NCBI RefSeq assembly: GCF_014905175.1
Contig: NC_057792.1
Location: forward strand, 8,432,001 to 8,496,000
Direction of reading: 5' to 3'
Source: Aphidius gifuensis
Lineage: Eukaryota > Arthropoda > Insecta > Hymenoptera > Braconidae
DNA: 64,000 bases
Within the stretch, counting starts at the first letter, position 1, and the number at the start of each line of letters is the position of its first letter. The position numbers and the translations under genes were made by a program. Below are positions 1 through 11,817 of this stretch, piece by piece. The notes under the pieces were generated by a model. That model had not been told where the DNA came from. It saw only the letters and a program-made list of their open reading frames with translations, and did not search any database.

Positions 1-587
1 TATTATTATATATATACTAGGTGATTCACCCGGCTTTACTCGGGATTATTCTGACGATTTGAGAGTTATCGTTATCCAATGATATTATTTGTTAGAAAGA
101 AAATTGAAGACGGGCTAGCCCCAGATAATATTTTTATTCTAAACTCAATTATATTATTTTTTTAAATTCTTCTGAAAATGAAATTTTTCTTTTAAATTTT
201 TCGATTGAAAAAATGAGATATTACAATAATAATAAAATTTTAATCAGGTTATCCAACAAATGGGAATAAACAGTAACATTTTAAGCATACCTCAAATAGC
301 AAACTATTTTTATTTAAAAAAACGAATTTATTCATTCCGTACTAACTGACTGAATTTTTATATTGAGAATATTCTAATAATTCTAATTCTATGTACATAT
401 GTTGATAATATTTTTATTAATATGTACCAATTGTTATTTATTATTTACTTATTTCATTTAGACGAAATATTTACCAACATTTTTAAATTTGTAACTTCAT
501 TAATATTTCATTGGAACTTTGATAAATAATTGCTGATTATATTTCAATTCATGAAGATAAAAAATCATTAAAACAAATTATAAATTA

Positions 588-1592
588 CACTGAAAAAAAA
601 ACTTCTGTAAAATAGAAGCCTTCTTGCAAAAAATTTTCTTGAATCATGAACAAAATGTTCTTGATTTGTGAAGAATATTTCTTATTTTGAGAAAAAAAAA
701 TTTCTTGAATCATAATCCATGACATGTACGTCTTGTTCCATGAAACGTTTTTCCGAATTTTAGAAGTATCCTTCTTGGATTATGACAAAAATTTTCTTGA
801 TTCAAGACAATATTTTCATAATCCAAAAATATTTTTGTTATGATTTTAGAAGTATCCTTCTTGGACTATGACAAAAAGTTTCTTGCTTTAAGGCAATATT
901 GTCATAATCCAAGAATATTTTTGTTATAATTTTAGAAATATTCTTTTTGTATCATGACTAAAAGTTTCTTGCTTCGAGACACTATTGTTTTTTAACAAGA
1001 AAAAAAAAGTATTGAATAATTAAATAAAGAAAAAAAAAAAAAAAATTTAATTATTGTAATTCATTCCATCTTAGATTTTTTGAATGTTGCTCTAACTTAA
1101 GTTTTTTTTTTTTTTTTTTGTAACAATCGCTCGGACTCGAACCACTGTACCCTGAAGTCTACCTATTTCAATACCCTGCCTTAACCAACTTAACCCCGGA
1201 TGCGAGATTTCTCATCGAAGATTTTTTGTTTCTCTTGTGTTACAATCATCATAATGAATAATTTAAATTATTTATTTATTTTTTTTGCATCTTATAATAT
1301 AAAAGAAATTAACATAAATAATTCAAACAGTTTATAAAAAATTAAATTATTTACTTTTTTTTTTTCATATTATGTATGTTTTTTCATCTTTAAATGTTTC
1401 ATGGAACAAGACGTACATGTCATACATTATGACATAGACGTCTTGATTCAAGAAATTTTTTTTTCCCAAAATAAGAAATATTCTTCACTAATCAAGAACA
1501 TTTTGTTCATGATTTAAGAAAATTATTTGCAAGAAGGAAGCTTCTATTTTACAGAAGTTTTGTTCTTGGTTTTGGAATTTTTTTTTTTTGTG
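588..1592. mobile_element. CACTG-terminated satellite foldback element
   Basis: The left end reads CACTGAAAAAAAA followed by cttctgtaaaatagaag. The reverse complement of the first 150 bases reappears at about 1395-1560. The left arm contains roughly 85-bp tandem units with the phrase agaagtatccttcttgga (around 760-950). The right terminal CAGTG has decayed to GTG, so the target duplication is not readable. A tRNA-like segment sits in the middle. Architecture matches the better-preserved element at 24073-26102. Confidence 0.6.
1125..1203 (-). other. tRNA-like module (Pol III A/B-box-like)
   Basis: On the minus strand the segment runs from tccggggttaagttggttaa (A-box-like) to ggttcgagtcc (B-box-like; consensus GGTTCGANTCC) at 1133-1143. 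Spacing is that of a tRNA. The sequence cannot be folded by eye into a clean cloverleaf, so this is a tRNA-derived relic and not a tRNA gene. Confidence 0.5.
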
Positions 1593-2329
1593 ATTTGAAT
1601 TATTTTTCTTTAAAATATGATTATTAATTTAATTTTTTTTCAATTTTTTTAGTACGATAAAATAGAGGTAGTCAATCATTTTGGACTCTAGTGGGTTCTC
1701 TTTTTTTTCCTTATATTATGTAGTTGTGGGTATATAGCAGCCATGGCTGCCAAAGCGCCGCATGTTGACTCTGGCGCGTAACATGCCATTATTTATATAA
1801 TAATTAATAACTCATTTGTTTGTTAACTTAAGAAAATGTTATTACCCCAAAAACCTTCTCATCTACGTACTTTTTCATTTAAAAAAAAAATCGAAATAAC
1901 CGAGTTAGTAGTTTTCGAGAACATTCACCACAAGGGATTTTTTTTTCAATCATATATAGGGCATTCCAAGTGAAATGTTGGAGCATTTTACCTCGACCCC
2001 TTGGATTTTTTTAATGTATTTTTTTTTTCAAGTTAACTCAACAAAAAATACAAATGGAATTTTTTGTCAAATTTTCCCTCCACCCCTTAGTGCTGTGACC
2101 GCTCTTTTCTGGCAGGATTCGACCTATCTCAAAATATACCTTTTTCGAATGGAAAATTTTTGTTCTGAAAGATTCCTGACACGAAAGTCAACGTATTTTC
2201 CGTAAAATATGAGTAGGACCATGATTCTGTATATTTTATTATGAATTTAGAAAATTTCGAAATTTTAAAAAACTCGAAAAAATTTCAAAGTTTTTATATT
2301 CTGAATTAAAAAAAAAAAATAAAATCCGC

Positions 2330-2948
2330 GGGGGAAGTCACTTGTGTAATCTGGTGTACATCGGGAGAAGAATCTCCAATAATCTCTTGTAATCTTACAG
2401 AAATGATTACGAAAAAATCGTGTAATCGATGTAATCTAAGGTAATCTTGTAATCTTTTATAATCATCAATAATCTTCAAAAATTTTATGTAATCACCAGG
2501 AATCTTACGTCGTATATCTTTAATCTGCGAAAACTTCTTGTAATCTTGACATGATTACAGAAAATCATCTCTCTGAAAATCGCGCATGCGCACATATGCA
2601 CATGTATAATTAATTTTTTCATTAGTTTTTCATTATTTTTTTTTCTTCTTTGAATTTTAAGTGTAATCATAAAAGATTACAGGGAATCTTTGCGATTACC
2701 AAAAAAAAAAGTAATATTGTGTAATCATTAGGAATATTGCATGATTACAGGTAATCTGTAATCTGGTGTAATCTTCAATAATCTCGTGTAATCTTTTTGA
2801 AATCTTTGAATTTTAAGTGTAATCATAAAAAATTACTGGGATTCTTCGTGATTACAAAAAAAGTAATCTTGTGTAATCATTGGAAAGATTACATGATTAC
2901 TGGTAATCTGTAATCTGGTGTACACTAAATTTTGGAGTGACTTCCCCC
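2330..2948. mobile_element. MITE with GGGGGAAGTCACT ends and gtaatct array
   Basis: Perfect 13-bp inverted termini GGGGGAAGTCACT lie at 2330-2342 and 2936-2948. The interior is almost entirely an irregular array of gtaatct/agattac words, many separated by 8-15 bases, in both orientations. No coding potential and no clear target duplication is visible. Insertion is into the left arm side of the large element starting at 1959. Confidence 0.6.
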
Positions 2949-3575
2949 TCGATAAAATCGTATATAACGAAAATTAAAATTTTCAATACTCCGGTGGGTT
3001 ATGTGCAATTATTAGTTACTGTAATTTTTTATTTTTTCAAATAAAATGTCATATTGTTTAGTCACAACACTACGAAATTTTATCATAAACATATGTTCAT
3101 CTGTGTGAGTGAGACGAACTAAGCAGGGCTGCCAACACTGCGCGTCGAATCTCCACAAAACATGATTTTGTTGGGCTCCAATGTAAATCGGGAAAAAAAC
3201 AGCCACATCAAATTTTTCTATTAGAATTCTAATAACTCCGTGAGTTTTAAAAATATTATTTTCAAAATAGCGGCGATTTAAAGATCAAAATAAAAGGAAA
3301 CTTTTAATTAGTCGGTGCAAATCGATCACGCTTACAGATAAAAAGTTATTTAATAATTTAAAAAAAAAAGAAAAAAAGGTTTTTAACATTTTTGTCTCTG
3401 GCAACTTTAATAATTATTTGAGAAAAAATCGAAAATATACAAATTAAAGAGATTGAAAATACGCTTCTTTTGGTTTTAACACGAAGTGTCTTTGACAATT
3501 ACTTAAGAAATGAGAGCGTTTTTTAATTTTCGGTAGACAAATCCAATACGTAGGTGACGCGAAGCGTCCCACCTA

Positions 3576-4096
3576 CGTAAAAATGAAAAATGTCTTTGTA
3601 ATTTTTTCGATTTTTCATTTTTAACCCCTAAAATTTAAAAAGTAACTATATTTTTGTCAAAAAGCAGAGTTATAGTTGAAAATTGTATATTTTCAAAAAA
3701 ATAGTATTATTAACCCGTCATTAGATGTAAGTCAATTCAAAAAACCATTATAAATAGTTTTTCTGTATAACTGAAATACTTTTTCTCGTTATATACTTGT
3801 TACTTGTTATTTTTACGGAAATAGTTTTTTAACGATTATTATTTCTCACAGAGGAATCATTTCGAAAGAATCTGATACGTTCGAATAATCAATGCTTGTA
3901 ATTATTTTCCAGCGATAACTGAATCATTATTTGGAGGTATCAGGAATGTAATTTTTGAATATTTTCAATTTTCTTGACATGCAAAAAACGTTTACGATAA
4001 CTCTGCTTTTTGACAAAAATTAAGTTATTTTTCGAATTTTGGGGGTTAAAAAATAAAAATCAAAAAAATTGCAAAGATATTTTTCATTTTTATTTT
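3576..4096. repeat. Imperfect inverted repeat
   Basis: About 100 bases at 3576-3680 (containing caaaaagcagagttat) reappear inverted at 3990-4096 (containing ataactctgctttttg). The spacer is unremarkable. The left arm is preceded by a short GC-rich hairpin, taggtgacgcgaagcgtccc, at 3551-3570. It probably forms the internal part of the large element that surrounds it. Confidence 0.5.
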
Positions 4097-4867
4097 TTTG
4101 TTTTAATCTATACAATAAAAAGACATGGCCGGATCCTTGGAAACGCAGTTTTACGCAAACTATCGGTCCGATTTACATGAAATTTAACTTAGATATTCAG
4201 TTTGAACTCAGGAGGGTTTAAGTCAACGAAAATATCACCCAGGTTACTTTTTACGATCACCAGGAGGTCAAAATGATTTTTCTATTTTTCTTCGAGATTT
4301 TTCTTATTATGTTAATATTATTTCAACTAAAAATTATATTTTTCCAAAAAGGGGATATTAAAAATATTACATTAGTTTGTATTGCTGGCTTCCGGTTCCC
4401 CAGGATGTGGAAATTGAATTTTTTCATCATCTCCTGGGTTTTTTTTGATTAAACAGTATATTTTATCGAGAACTCAATTTAGAAATATTGTATTATTTTG
4501 TAATGTTGGTTTTCGGTTCACCAGGATGTACAGATTAGATTCTTATATTACCTGATGTACTAAGGTTGTTTAAAAAAACCTGATTACTTTGGTTTATTGG
4601 AAAATATGATTTCCTTCTTGATACCCAGAATCTATGATAAGGGAAAACTTAAAATAGTCTTAGGACGTTCCAAGTTCAAAAAAAGGTGAATTGGATATTA
4701 GAATAATTACATGTATTGGAAAATATTTTTTTTTGAAAATTTTCATTGATTTAATAATTTTATTCTTATTCGAAGTAAGCTGTATGTTTTAAAAAAAAGA
4801 CAATCATTTGAATTGCATAAAATTACCTCTTATAACTGACATGTCATTTTACAAATAAGTGATTAAT

Positions 4868-5368
4868 ATGCTGAAAAGAAAACAAAATATTGGAAGAAAA
4901 ACATTATTAGGAAAAAGATTAGAAAGATTCAAAGATCCACATGATTAAATCCGAGAAGATGATGATGAACCACGAGAAGATGTACAAACATTAACGTTAG
5001 ATAAAATTCATAAACAGAAAAGTAAACGTACACAACGAAGACATTCTAAAATGAAAAAAAAATTCGAAATGAAAGCTTTCAATTATAGTCATGTAGTTCA
5101 GTAGTTGCGGTAAAGTATATATTAAAATATATACACAAAGGGAATGATCAAGCTATTTATCCAATAGAAAATAAAAATAATAATGAAATTAATGAATATC
5201 AATCAGGAAGATATGTAAGTAGAAATGAGGCAGTTTGGCGGATACCAGGTTTTAAAATACATGATCGATATCCAAATATTCAACATTTACACGTTCATCT
5301 CGAAAATGGTCAACGTGTTTATTTTTCAAATCAAAATATAGAAGAAAAAGTTGAAACCACCAAGTGAT
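4868..5368 (+). pseudogene. Helitron Rep/helicase fragment, internally deleted
   Basis: The first part (ATG at 4868) encodes a basic N-terminus starting MLKRKQNIGRKTLLGKRLER, like the KRK-x-IGR start typical of insect Helitron proteins. It is broken by an in-frame TAA after KDPHD and by a TAG after SHVVQ. From about 5105 the reading switches to the region that follows the Helitron-like N domain: KYIHKGNDQAIYP, then the conserved GRYVSRNEAVWR, PNIQHLHVHLENGQRVYF. The whole Rep HUH core and the helicase are missing, so the element cannot encode its own transposition. Identification rests on my memory of these motifs. Confidence 0.65.
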
Positions 5369-5582
5369 AACGAGCCTATGAATATATTTTTATATTATAC
5401 TAAGTGGTAAAAATACATTAAAAATTCGAAAAAACTGTGCAATTGTATTTGTTTAGGAATTTTTGACTTTTTTATTTTCAATAGCCTTATCGATATGGGA
5501 TTAATATATTACTAACCATAACCGTAATCAGCCCCAACGGTATTAATATATGAAACTTACCTGTATATATTTTATTATACAA

Positions 5583-6005
5583 TATAATAAAAACAAAACA
5601 TAAATTTACAATTAATGTCGCCAAAAAGCCTCAATTTTTAAATACCTGTCTATTTATCATACCTTTAATAATCAAAAGACGTAAAATATCCAAAAGAATG
5701 TCAAAATTTTGAAGTATAAAGTTGAATAATTTGCTGGATATAAAAAAAATTTTTTTTTAAAATTAGGCGCTATTTCGATACATGATATAATAATAATAAA
5801 ATAAATAATAAAAACTGCAGCGCCTAATTTAAAAAAAATTTTTTTTTATATCCAGCAAATTATTCAACTTTATACTTCAAAATTTTGACATTCTTTTGGA
5901 TATTTTACGTCTTTTGATTATTAAAGGTATGATAAATAGACAGGTATTTAAAAATTGAGGCTTTTTGGCGACATTAATTGTAAATTTATGTTTTGTTTTT
6001 ATTTC
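5583..6005. repeat. Near-perfect 190-bp palindrome (foldback MITE)
   Basis: Arms at about 5583-5769 and 5821-6005 are reverse complements with only a few differences, separated by about 50 bases of A+T-rich loop. A shared landmark is gccaaaaagcctcaattttt on the left and its complement on the right. RNA from this stretch would fold into a long hairpin. A diverged copy of one arm occurs at 33790-33938. Confidence 0.8.
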
Positions 6006-6059
6006 ACTTATTTTGTTTAAATTAATAATAAATTATATTTGTAATTCGTCTACTTTAAA

Positions 6060-6612
6060 TTGACCGTGAGTACCATAATAAATAAATAATAAATAATAAT
6101 CGAATACTAATTTTCTGGAATATAAAAATTTAAACGTGTATATGTATACCATGTATACTATATATGTACGCTTTGAACAAAAGGAAAAAGAAACAAATTC
6201 TGCTATACCATCAATGATAAATAACTAACACATGCGGCTGCATACACACATATATAAAAAAAATTCAGGAGTAGGGATAGGCGCGGGGTATGCGCAACGT
6301 ATCTGAAGAAATTAGACATTTCAGCTTGAAAATTTATTTTTTAGTAAGATTTAATACCTGGCTTTTACAGACTCTTATATCTTTTTTATTATTTGTTGGA
6401 AAAAATCGAGAGTAGGCTTATTGGAAAGAGAGGCATCGATATACATAATGAAACTATTTTTATTTTTTTTTTTTAACAAATAATTAGAACGCCATTTGAT
6501 AAATTAAAAACGACGACGTCACGGACCACTGACTTAAAATACTTATACCCGGTAAAGAGTCTCGCTTTTTAAAAATTGAGGCGAGACTCTACCGAGTCTC
6601 TTGATATTTGTA
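6060..6612 (+). repeat. 550-bp dispersed repeat, copy 1
   Basis: The segment containing caggagtagggataggcgcg and ending with aatacttatacccggtaaag plus a gagactc hairpin is present inverted at 32770-33310. Similarity runs over nearly the full length with small indels. Termini do not show an obvious inverted repeat. Class unknown; a non-autonomous DNA element or Helitron-like fragment are both possible. Confidence 0.6.
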
Positions 6613-6621
6613 TGTATTCTA

Positions 6622-7015
6622 TACAGTGTCCTATTTTAATTTATCAATGCATTTATTTTAAAAAATATAGCTTAAATTAAAAAATGTTTCAAGTAAAAGT
6701 TGTAGGGTTTGGAGGGGGACATAGAAAAAAAAAAATTCGAAAAAACCAAAATGGCGGAGTTTCCGGTATAAACATAGTTTTTTTGAATGAATACTACAAT
6801 TTTTTTTTTCACCGTTACGTTTTTTACATCAAAACTAGCATTTTTTATTTGAAAAATTTTTCGATAAAATCACTTTTTTTTCGGCCCAATTTTATTTGTT
6901 TATGGATATTCCTGAAAAAATATGGCTCTAATCAAAAAATAATATTGAGAAAAAATGTAGCGCTCAAGAATTTTTGTTTTTTTTTCGTGTTTGTCTTTCT
7001 AAACGCTACAACTTT
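6622..7015 (+). repeat. Half copy of the ACTGTCCCATTTT palindromic MITE
   Basis: The sequence from cagtgtcctattttaattta through caagtaaaagttgtagggtt to cgctacaact matches one arm plus centre of the complete palindrome at 45243-46176. The second arm is absent. The open frame of 138 codons across it is an A+T-rich accident. Confidence 0.6.
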
Positions 7016-7559
7016 GTATATTATATTATATTTGTATACTTTATACATGTACACATATGAAATGTTTTTTTCGTTGAATTATTTGTGTTTCTGTTGCTAA
7101 GAAGAAAAATAACGATAATAAAAAAAAAAAAGAATAAAACATATTGAGATAAGCATTCCCCGGCAACGCCGGGTCCGACCTACTAGTTCAGAATATAAAA
7201 ACGTTGAAATTTTTCAAGTTCTTTAAAATTTCGAAAAATCTAAATTCAAAAAAAAATATACGGAATCGTGTTTCCACTTTTATTTTAAGAAAAATACATT
7301 GACTTTTATGTCGGAAATCTTTCAGAACAAAAATTTTCCATTCGATAAAAGATATATTTTGAGATAGGTCGAATCCTGCCAAAAAAGGGCAGTAACAGCC
7401 CGAGTGGAAAAATTTTTAGGATGCCCTATTTGACCTCAAACCCTGATCAGAAACGGATCAGGATTCCTTATTCAGGGAACCTGACTCATTCCTGACCCGA
7501 ACCTGGTCAGGACACCTTACGATTTCCTTAAGTCAGGTAACCTTATCCAATCCTGTTCA

Positions 7560-8485
7560 GGAAAAGAACAGGAAACCTGTACGTATCCTGAATAAGGTTT
7601 CCTGAACAGATTCTGACCAGGATATTATCAGGAAAAATTTATCAAATAATTTAATTTTTTTTATTCAGTTTTCCTGTTCAGGAAAGGAACAGGAAACCTG
7701 AACGTTACCTGAATAAGGTTTCCTGAACAGATTCTGACCAGGATATTATCAGGAAAAATTTATCAAATAATTTAATTTTTTTTATTCAGTTTTCCTGTTC
7801 AGGAAAGGAACAGGAAACCTGAACGTTACCTGAATAAGGTTTCCTGAACAGATTCTGACCAGGATATTATCAGGAAAAATTTATCAAATAATTTAATTTT
7901 TTTTATTCAGTTTTCCTGTTCAGGAAAGGAACAGGAAACCTGAACGTATCCTGAATAAGGTTTCCTGAACAGATTCTGACCAGGATATTATCAGGAAAAA
8001 TTTATCAAATAATTTAATTTTTTTTATTCAGTTTTCCTGTTCAGGAAAGGAACAGGAAACCTGAACGTTACCTGAATAAGGTTTCCTGAACAGATTCTGA
8101 CCAGGATACTATCAGGAAAAATTTATCAAATAAATTAATTTTTTTTATTCAGTTTTCCTGTTCAGGAAAGGAACAGGAAACCTGAACGTTACCTGAATAA
8201 GGTTTCCTGAACAGATTCTGACCAGGATATTATCAGGAAAAATTTATCAAATAATTTAATTTTTTTTATTCAGTTTTCCTGTTCAGGAAAGGAACAGGAA
8301 ACCTGAACGTTACCGGAATAAGGTTTCCTGAACAGATTCTGACCAGGATATTATCAGGAAAAATTTATCAAATAAATTAATTTTTTTTATTCAGTTTTCC
8401 TGTTCAGGAAAGGAACAGGAAACCTGAACGTATCCTGAATAAGGTTTCCTGAACAGATTCTGACCAGAATATTATCAGGAAAAAT
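7560..8485. repeat. 121-bp tandem array, about 7.6 units
   Basis: Unit starts (ggaaaggaac) fall at 7560, 7681, 7802, 7923, 8044, 8165, 8286 and 8407: a constant 121-bp period. Units differ at only a few positions (for example gaacgtatcc versus gaacgttacc). Each unit contains internal palindromes such as cctgttcaggaaaggaacag, so single strands would fold. Very low divergence indicates recent expansion or homogenisation. Confidence 0.9.
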
Positions 8486-8670
8486 ATTTATTATTATAAT
8501 AAATATTTATTTATTATTATAATTTTAATTCTAAAACAAAATGACAAGGGACAATTTAACAAATTGTTATATTTTATTTTTACGTTAAATTAACGTCGCA
8601 AATTCTAATTTAAGTTTTTTTTAGCTGATGTAATTTATGAAAGCAAAAAATCACATCAGATCATCGATAG

Positions 8671-8742
8671 ACGGCATGGCCGCGCGTGTTAAGGCCCGTA
8701 GTTGTAATCTGAAAGTTCCGAGTTCGCGTCCTGCTAGTGGTT
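8671..8742 (+). other. tRNA-like module
   Basis: The A-box-like tggccgcgcgtgttaagg is followed at tRNA spacing by the B-box-like gagttcgcgtcctg. It resembles the start of a class II (Ser/Leu-type) tRNA, but stems are imperfect. It is followed by ggttaggtaattta, a tail also seen after the module at 40722. Confidence 0.55.
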
Positions 8743-9380
8743 AGGTAATTTAAGTTATGTTAGGTATATACAATCTTATCGTTCAATCTGTTTCATCAAT
8801 AACATTGCTATAGTAAATTAGTTACAAAACATCAATTAATAAAAAACAATTTTTTTTTAAAAATTACTTGATCCGTTTCAGATCAGGAATCCTGTTCCAT
8901 TCCTGATCAGGTATCCTGGTCAGGTTTCCTGATCCGATTCTGATCAGAATCCTAAAAAAAAGCGTTACATTCTGATCCGTTCCTGAACAGGATTCCTGGT
9001 TATATTCTAGTCAGGAATCCTGATCCATTCCTGTTCAGGTATCCTGGCTCTAACCCTACAATCTGGCCAGGTTTCCTGATCCGGTTCTGATCAGAATCCT
9101 AAAAAAGAGCGTTACATTCTGATCCGTTCCTGAACAGGATTCCTGATCCGGTTCTGATTTGAAATCAGGTTCCCTGATCCGGTTCTGATCAGAACCTTAA
9201 CTAAATTTTCACTCGGGAGGACTAATGGGTGGAAGGAACATTTCAAAAAAAATTCCAGCTGTATTCTTCGTCGAGTTAACTTGAAAAAAAAATACATCAA
9301 TAAAATCCGAGGAGACTAGGGAAAATGCTCCAACATTTTACTTGGAATGCCTCATATACATACTAGTTGACTATAGTCTG

Positions 9381-10160
9381 TTAGCTGATTCACCCGGCTT
9401 CGCTCAAGATTATTTTCACGGTTTCAGAGATGTTATCTGATGTTATCATTTGTTTAAAAAAAATAAAAGACTCTCTAGCTCCACATAATAATTCTATTCC
9501 AAACTTAATAATTTTATTTTTTTATAAAATTTTTCAATGATGAAATTTCTGTTTTTTATTCTCTGGATGAAATAATAAGGTATAACGATAATTATAAAAC
9601 AATTTCGCGCATCATTTATTATTATCATTAAGGACAGAATTAACAAAAAATCTAAATTAAGGTTATTCAACAAATCAATTATTACGTACTGACTGACTGA
9701 ATTTTATTATTCTGAAGTCTGAACGTTAATAACATTTTCATTATAATGTACAATTCATTTTTTATTAATTACACATTTTATTTAAACTAAATATTTAACA
9801 AAAATTTTTAATTTGTAACTTTATTATGACCAAGGTTCATATTCATTTATCTGCCTGATGATTTCTAAATCAGACGACTTATAAATATTATTGTTGATTT
9901 TTTCTTTCAATTCTTCATTCCGTTATAAGATACAGATAATCATTTGGTTCTATAGTGCGTTTTCTCTCTGGCACGTAACATGTTTTTATTTATAATAATT
10001 GATAACTTTGTTGTTTCTTAACTTCGAAAACTGCTATGTCGTCAAAAACCTTCTCCATGATGTACTCTTTTATTCAAAAAAGAAAATCAAGATAATCGGT
10101 TGAGTAGTTGTCGAGAACATTCGTGACGGAGGTTTCAATTTTCAATTTTATATATGAAGA
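9381..10160 (-). mobile_element. Non-autonomous Helitron (copy B)
   Basis: On the minus strand it starts TCTTCATATATAAAATTG at 10160 and ends with a hairpin region (gagcgaagccgggtgaatca) and CTAA at 9381-9384. Body similarity to copy A (17-1958) is clear at both ends, including the gttctcgacaactactcaac stretch near the 5' end. No coding sequence. The base after CTAA is C, not T, so the 3' boundary may be off by a base or mutated. Confidence 0.6.
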
Positions 10161-11817
10161 TATAAAAATAGAGAATATAAATATATACGTATACACTTCA
10201 ATAGGTGTCAGTTCAACCACTATGGCTTGCTGATTAAAGAAAAAACTAGTTAAAAAATAAAAAAGAACCAAAAGCTTTGAAGTTTAAGTGATTGCTTAAG
10301 ATTCGTGATATAGAATATAATTCAACAATCAGTGAATGGATCACGTGAAAAAAACAAAAAAAAATTCGATTGAAAAATGCCTGAATTTGCGTGCCATTAT
10401 TGAGCTTAAAATTTAAAATAATTTTTTTTCCAAAGGGATATCTGATTCTGATGAAATATGTGTGAGTAAAAAAAAAAAAGAAAAAATGTGTGTACTTCAG
10501 ATGTGTCCAGTGGTAACAAATGAGCTTTGAACAGACTGGGTTAAGGGCGGCACTTTTGAGATCTCTTGACGGCTGCCGTAAGGTCAAAAACTGCTTCCAG
10601 TAGCTAAGACTACACCACCTCTCAGGCATTCATTATTATTTTTTTTTCTATCTCATCAACTTCTTTTCTCCATTTAATCCTCGGTGAGGGTCCGCTGATC
10701 GACCAATTCGGCATCAGCTTTAAGCTATATTATAATGAATGAGAACAAAAAATCAAACAGCATGACGATGGGGTTAATTATGATTTCTTTTTTGATCGAT
10801 TTATGATTAGATCTAAAGAAAGTTCCTTAAAAGCATATCAGAGCAGATTAAACGTTGATGTATATTGTTGAAGAGTATTGAATTGATTAATTTAATGTTA
10901 TTAACATGCTGTGCTGAAAAACATCAAGCAGAATATTGCAGGTGTTATTCTGATGTTGATCGATTGTGGGTACACCTTATGACCTCATGGTCATTGGTAA
11001 TCCAGAAATTTTCCATCCAGAAATTTACTATAGATATGTTATGTAGTTATACCTGTATCTTAACAAAGAATGTTTGCGAATTTCCTCAACTGGTAGTAGA
11101 ATTTAAGTAAGATTTTTTGTCGTAAGTATAAGTCGGATCATCTTAGTCAATCATAGCAATCAGACTCCCTACAGAGTTTCGAGGGATCTAGTGCTCATCG
11201 ACCACTCACCTATCTCAGTTGCTGCAGGCACATGTTTGACTCTTGTTGACAAGTTGCAGAGCTATAAATATATAAGAATAATATATAAAATAGAAGTGTT
11301 ATTGCAAAAATTGATATAATATGTATAAATGTAGAGTATAAATAAAACTGAAGTACACTTTTCGTTTTTTAGGGCATTTTTCGAGTTTTTTCTTTTTTAT
11401 TTTATGTCATTATTTTCGGAGTTATTGTATGGGGAATTCCATCATATTCATATTTTTTCTTTTCAAATCATTTTTTCAGACTTTTTAATCGAAATACAAG
11501 TTTAATCAATAGTATTTTTTTACGTAGAATTTTCTCAGCTTTATATAGGAAATATTAGTTTTTTTGTATATTTATAAAAAAACTTTAAAATTAGAGTTCA
11601 AAATGTAAAATGCTGTTTTTGTGGGCTTGTCCATACATTGATTTTTTTAAAAATATTTTTGAAATGTTGAAAGGCTAAGAAAATTTCACTACATTGGTGA
11701 TGAATTCAGGATGAAATCTCCGTAAAAACAGCCATAATCAATAAAAAAGTAAAAAAAAAACGAAATAAACAATTAATTTTTTTACTTTTTTTTTTACCTT
11801 AATGAACTTATTTCATC
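10161..11817. other. No recognisable gene
   Basis: I see no domain, splice-bounded coding exon or repeat structure that I can name. A 127-codon minus-strand frame (10246-10629) is mostly low-complexity Phe-rich; only its first 50 residues look compositionally ordinary, and I cannot assign a family. Around 11145-11270 the base composition is more balanced than its surroundings. Confidence 0.4.

Larger units (their letters stand above)
17..1958 (-). mobile_element. Non-autonomous Helitron (copy A)
   Basis: Read on the minus strand, the element ends in a GC-rich hairpin (cccgagtaaagccggg) followed by a short spacer and CTAG at 17-20. The next base outward is T, as expected for insertion between A and T. 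The other end, near 1880-1958, matches the 5' part of the Helitron at 9381-10160: both read as an A+T-rich start followed by a gttctcga-aactact stretch. No Rep/helicase coding is visible. A CACTG-ended element (588-1592) is nested inside. The exact 5' end is blurred by the element that starts at 1959. Confidence 0.6.
4107..7186 (+). mobile_element. Degenerate Helitron with recognisable ends (copy C)
   Basis: The 5' end is TCTATACAATAAAAAG, preceded by A (4106). The 3' end is a hairpin (cccggcaacgccggg) followed by a spacer and CTAG at 7183-7186, then T. That is the canonical A|T insertion and 3' hairpin-CTRR arrangement. Inside are a broken Rep/helicase gene (4868-5368), a palindromic MITE (5583-6005), a repeated 550-bp segment (6060) and half of another MITE (6622). 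Homology of the two sides of the insertion site to the arms of the 1959-9352 element supports the boundary at 7186/7187. Confidence 0.65.
7399..9217. mobile_element. CCCGAGTG-terminated satellite element, 2-bp duplication
   Basis: Ends are CCCGAGTGGAAAAATTT (left) and the inverse of CCCGAGTGAAAATTT (right), flanked on both sides by AG, a 2-bp target duplication. Subterminal sequence is built of cctgatcagg/ggatcagg words in both orientations, an eight-unit 121-bp array (7560-8485) and a central tRNA-like module. There is no coding region. CACTA/EnSpm elements have short inverted ends, 2-3 bp duplications and subterminal repeats that bind an element-encoded protein; this fits but is not proof. 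Confidence 0.7.
1959..9352. mobile_element. Large inverted-repeat element, hAT-like target duplication
   Basis: The left arm (1959-2310) begins GGGCATTCCAAGT and is repeated inverted at the right: 7187-7398 pairs with the inner part and 9218-9352 with the outer part, the right arm being split by a nested element. Flanks are catatata on the left and catataca on the right, an 8-bp duplication with one mismatch, which would suit the hAT superfamily. No transposase is visible. Nested inside are a 619-bp MITE (2330), an internal inverted repeat (3576), a Helitron (4107-7186) and a CCCGAGTG element (7399-9217). Confidence 0.5.

Noticed and set aside
2401..2940. Telomere-like repeat because of gtaatct words
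   Set aside because: Word spacing is irregular and both orientations are mixed between inverted MITE ends; not a telomeric array.
6684..7100. 138-codon ORF
   Set aside because: Lies on one arm of a palindromic MITE and is Phe/Lys/Asn-rich; the homologous copy at 45243 is not open in that frame.
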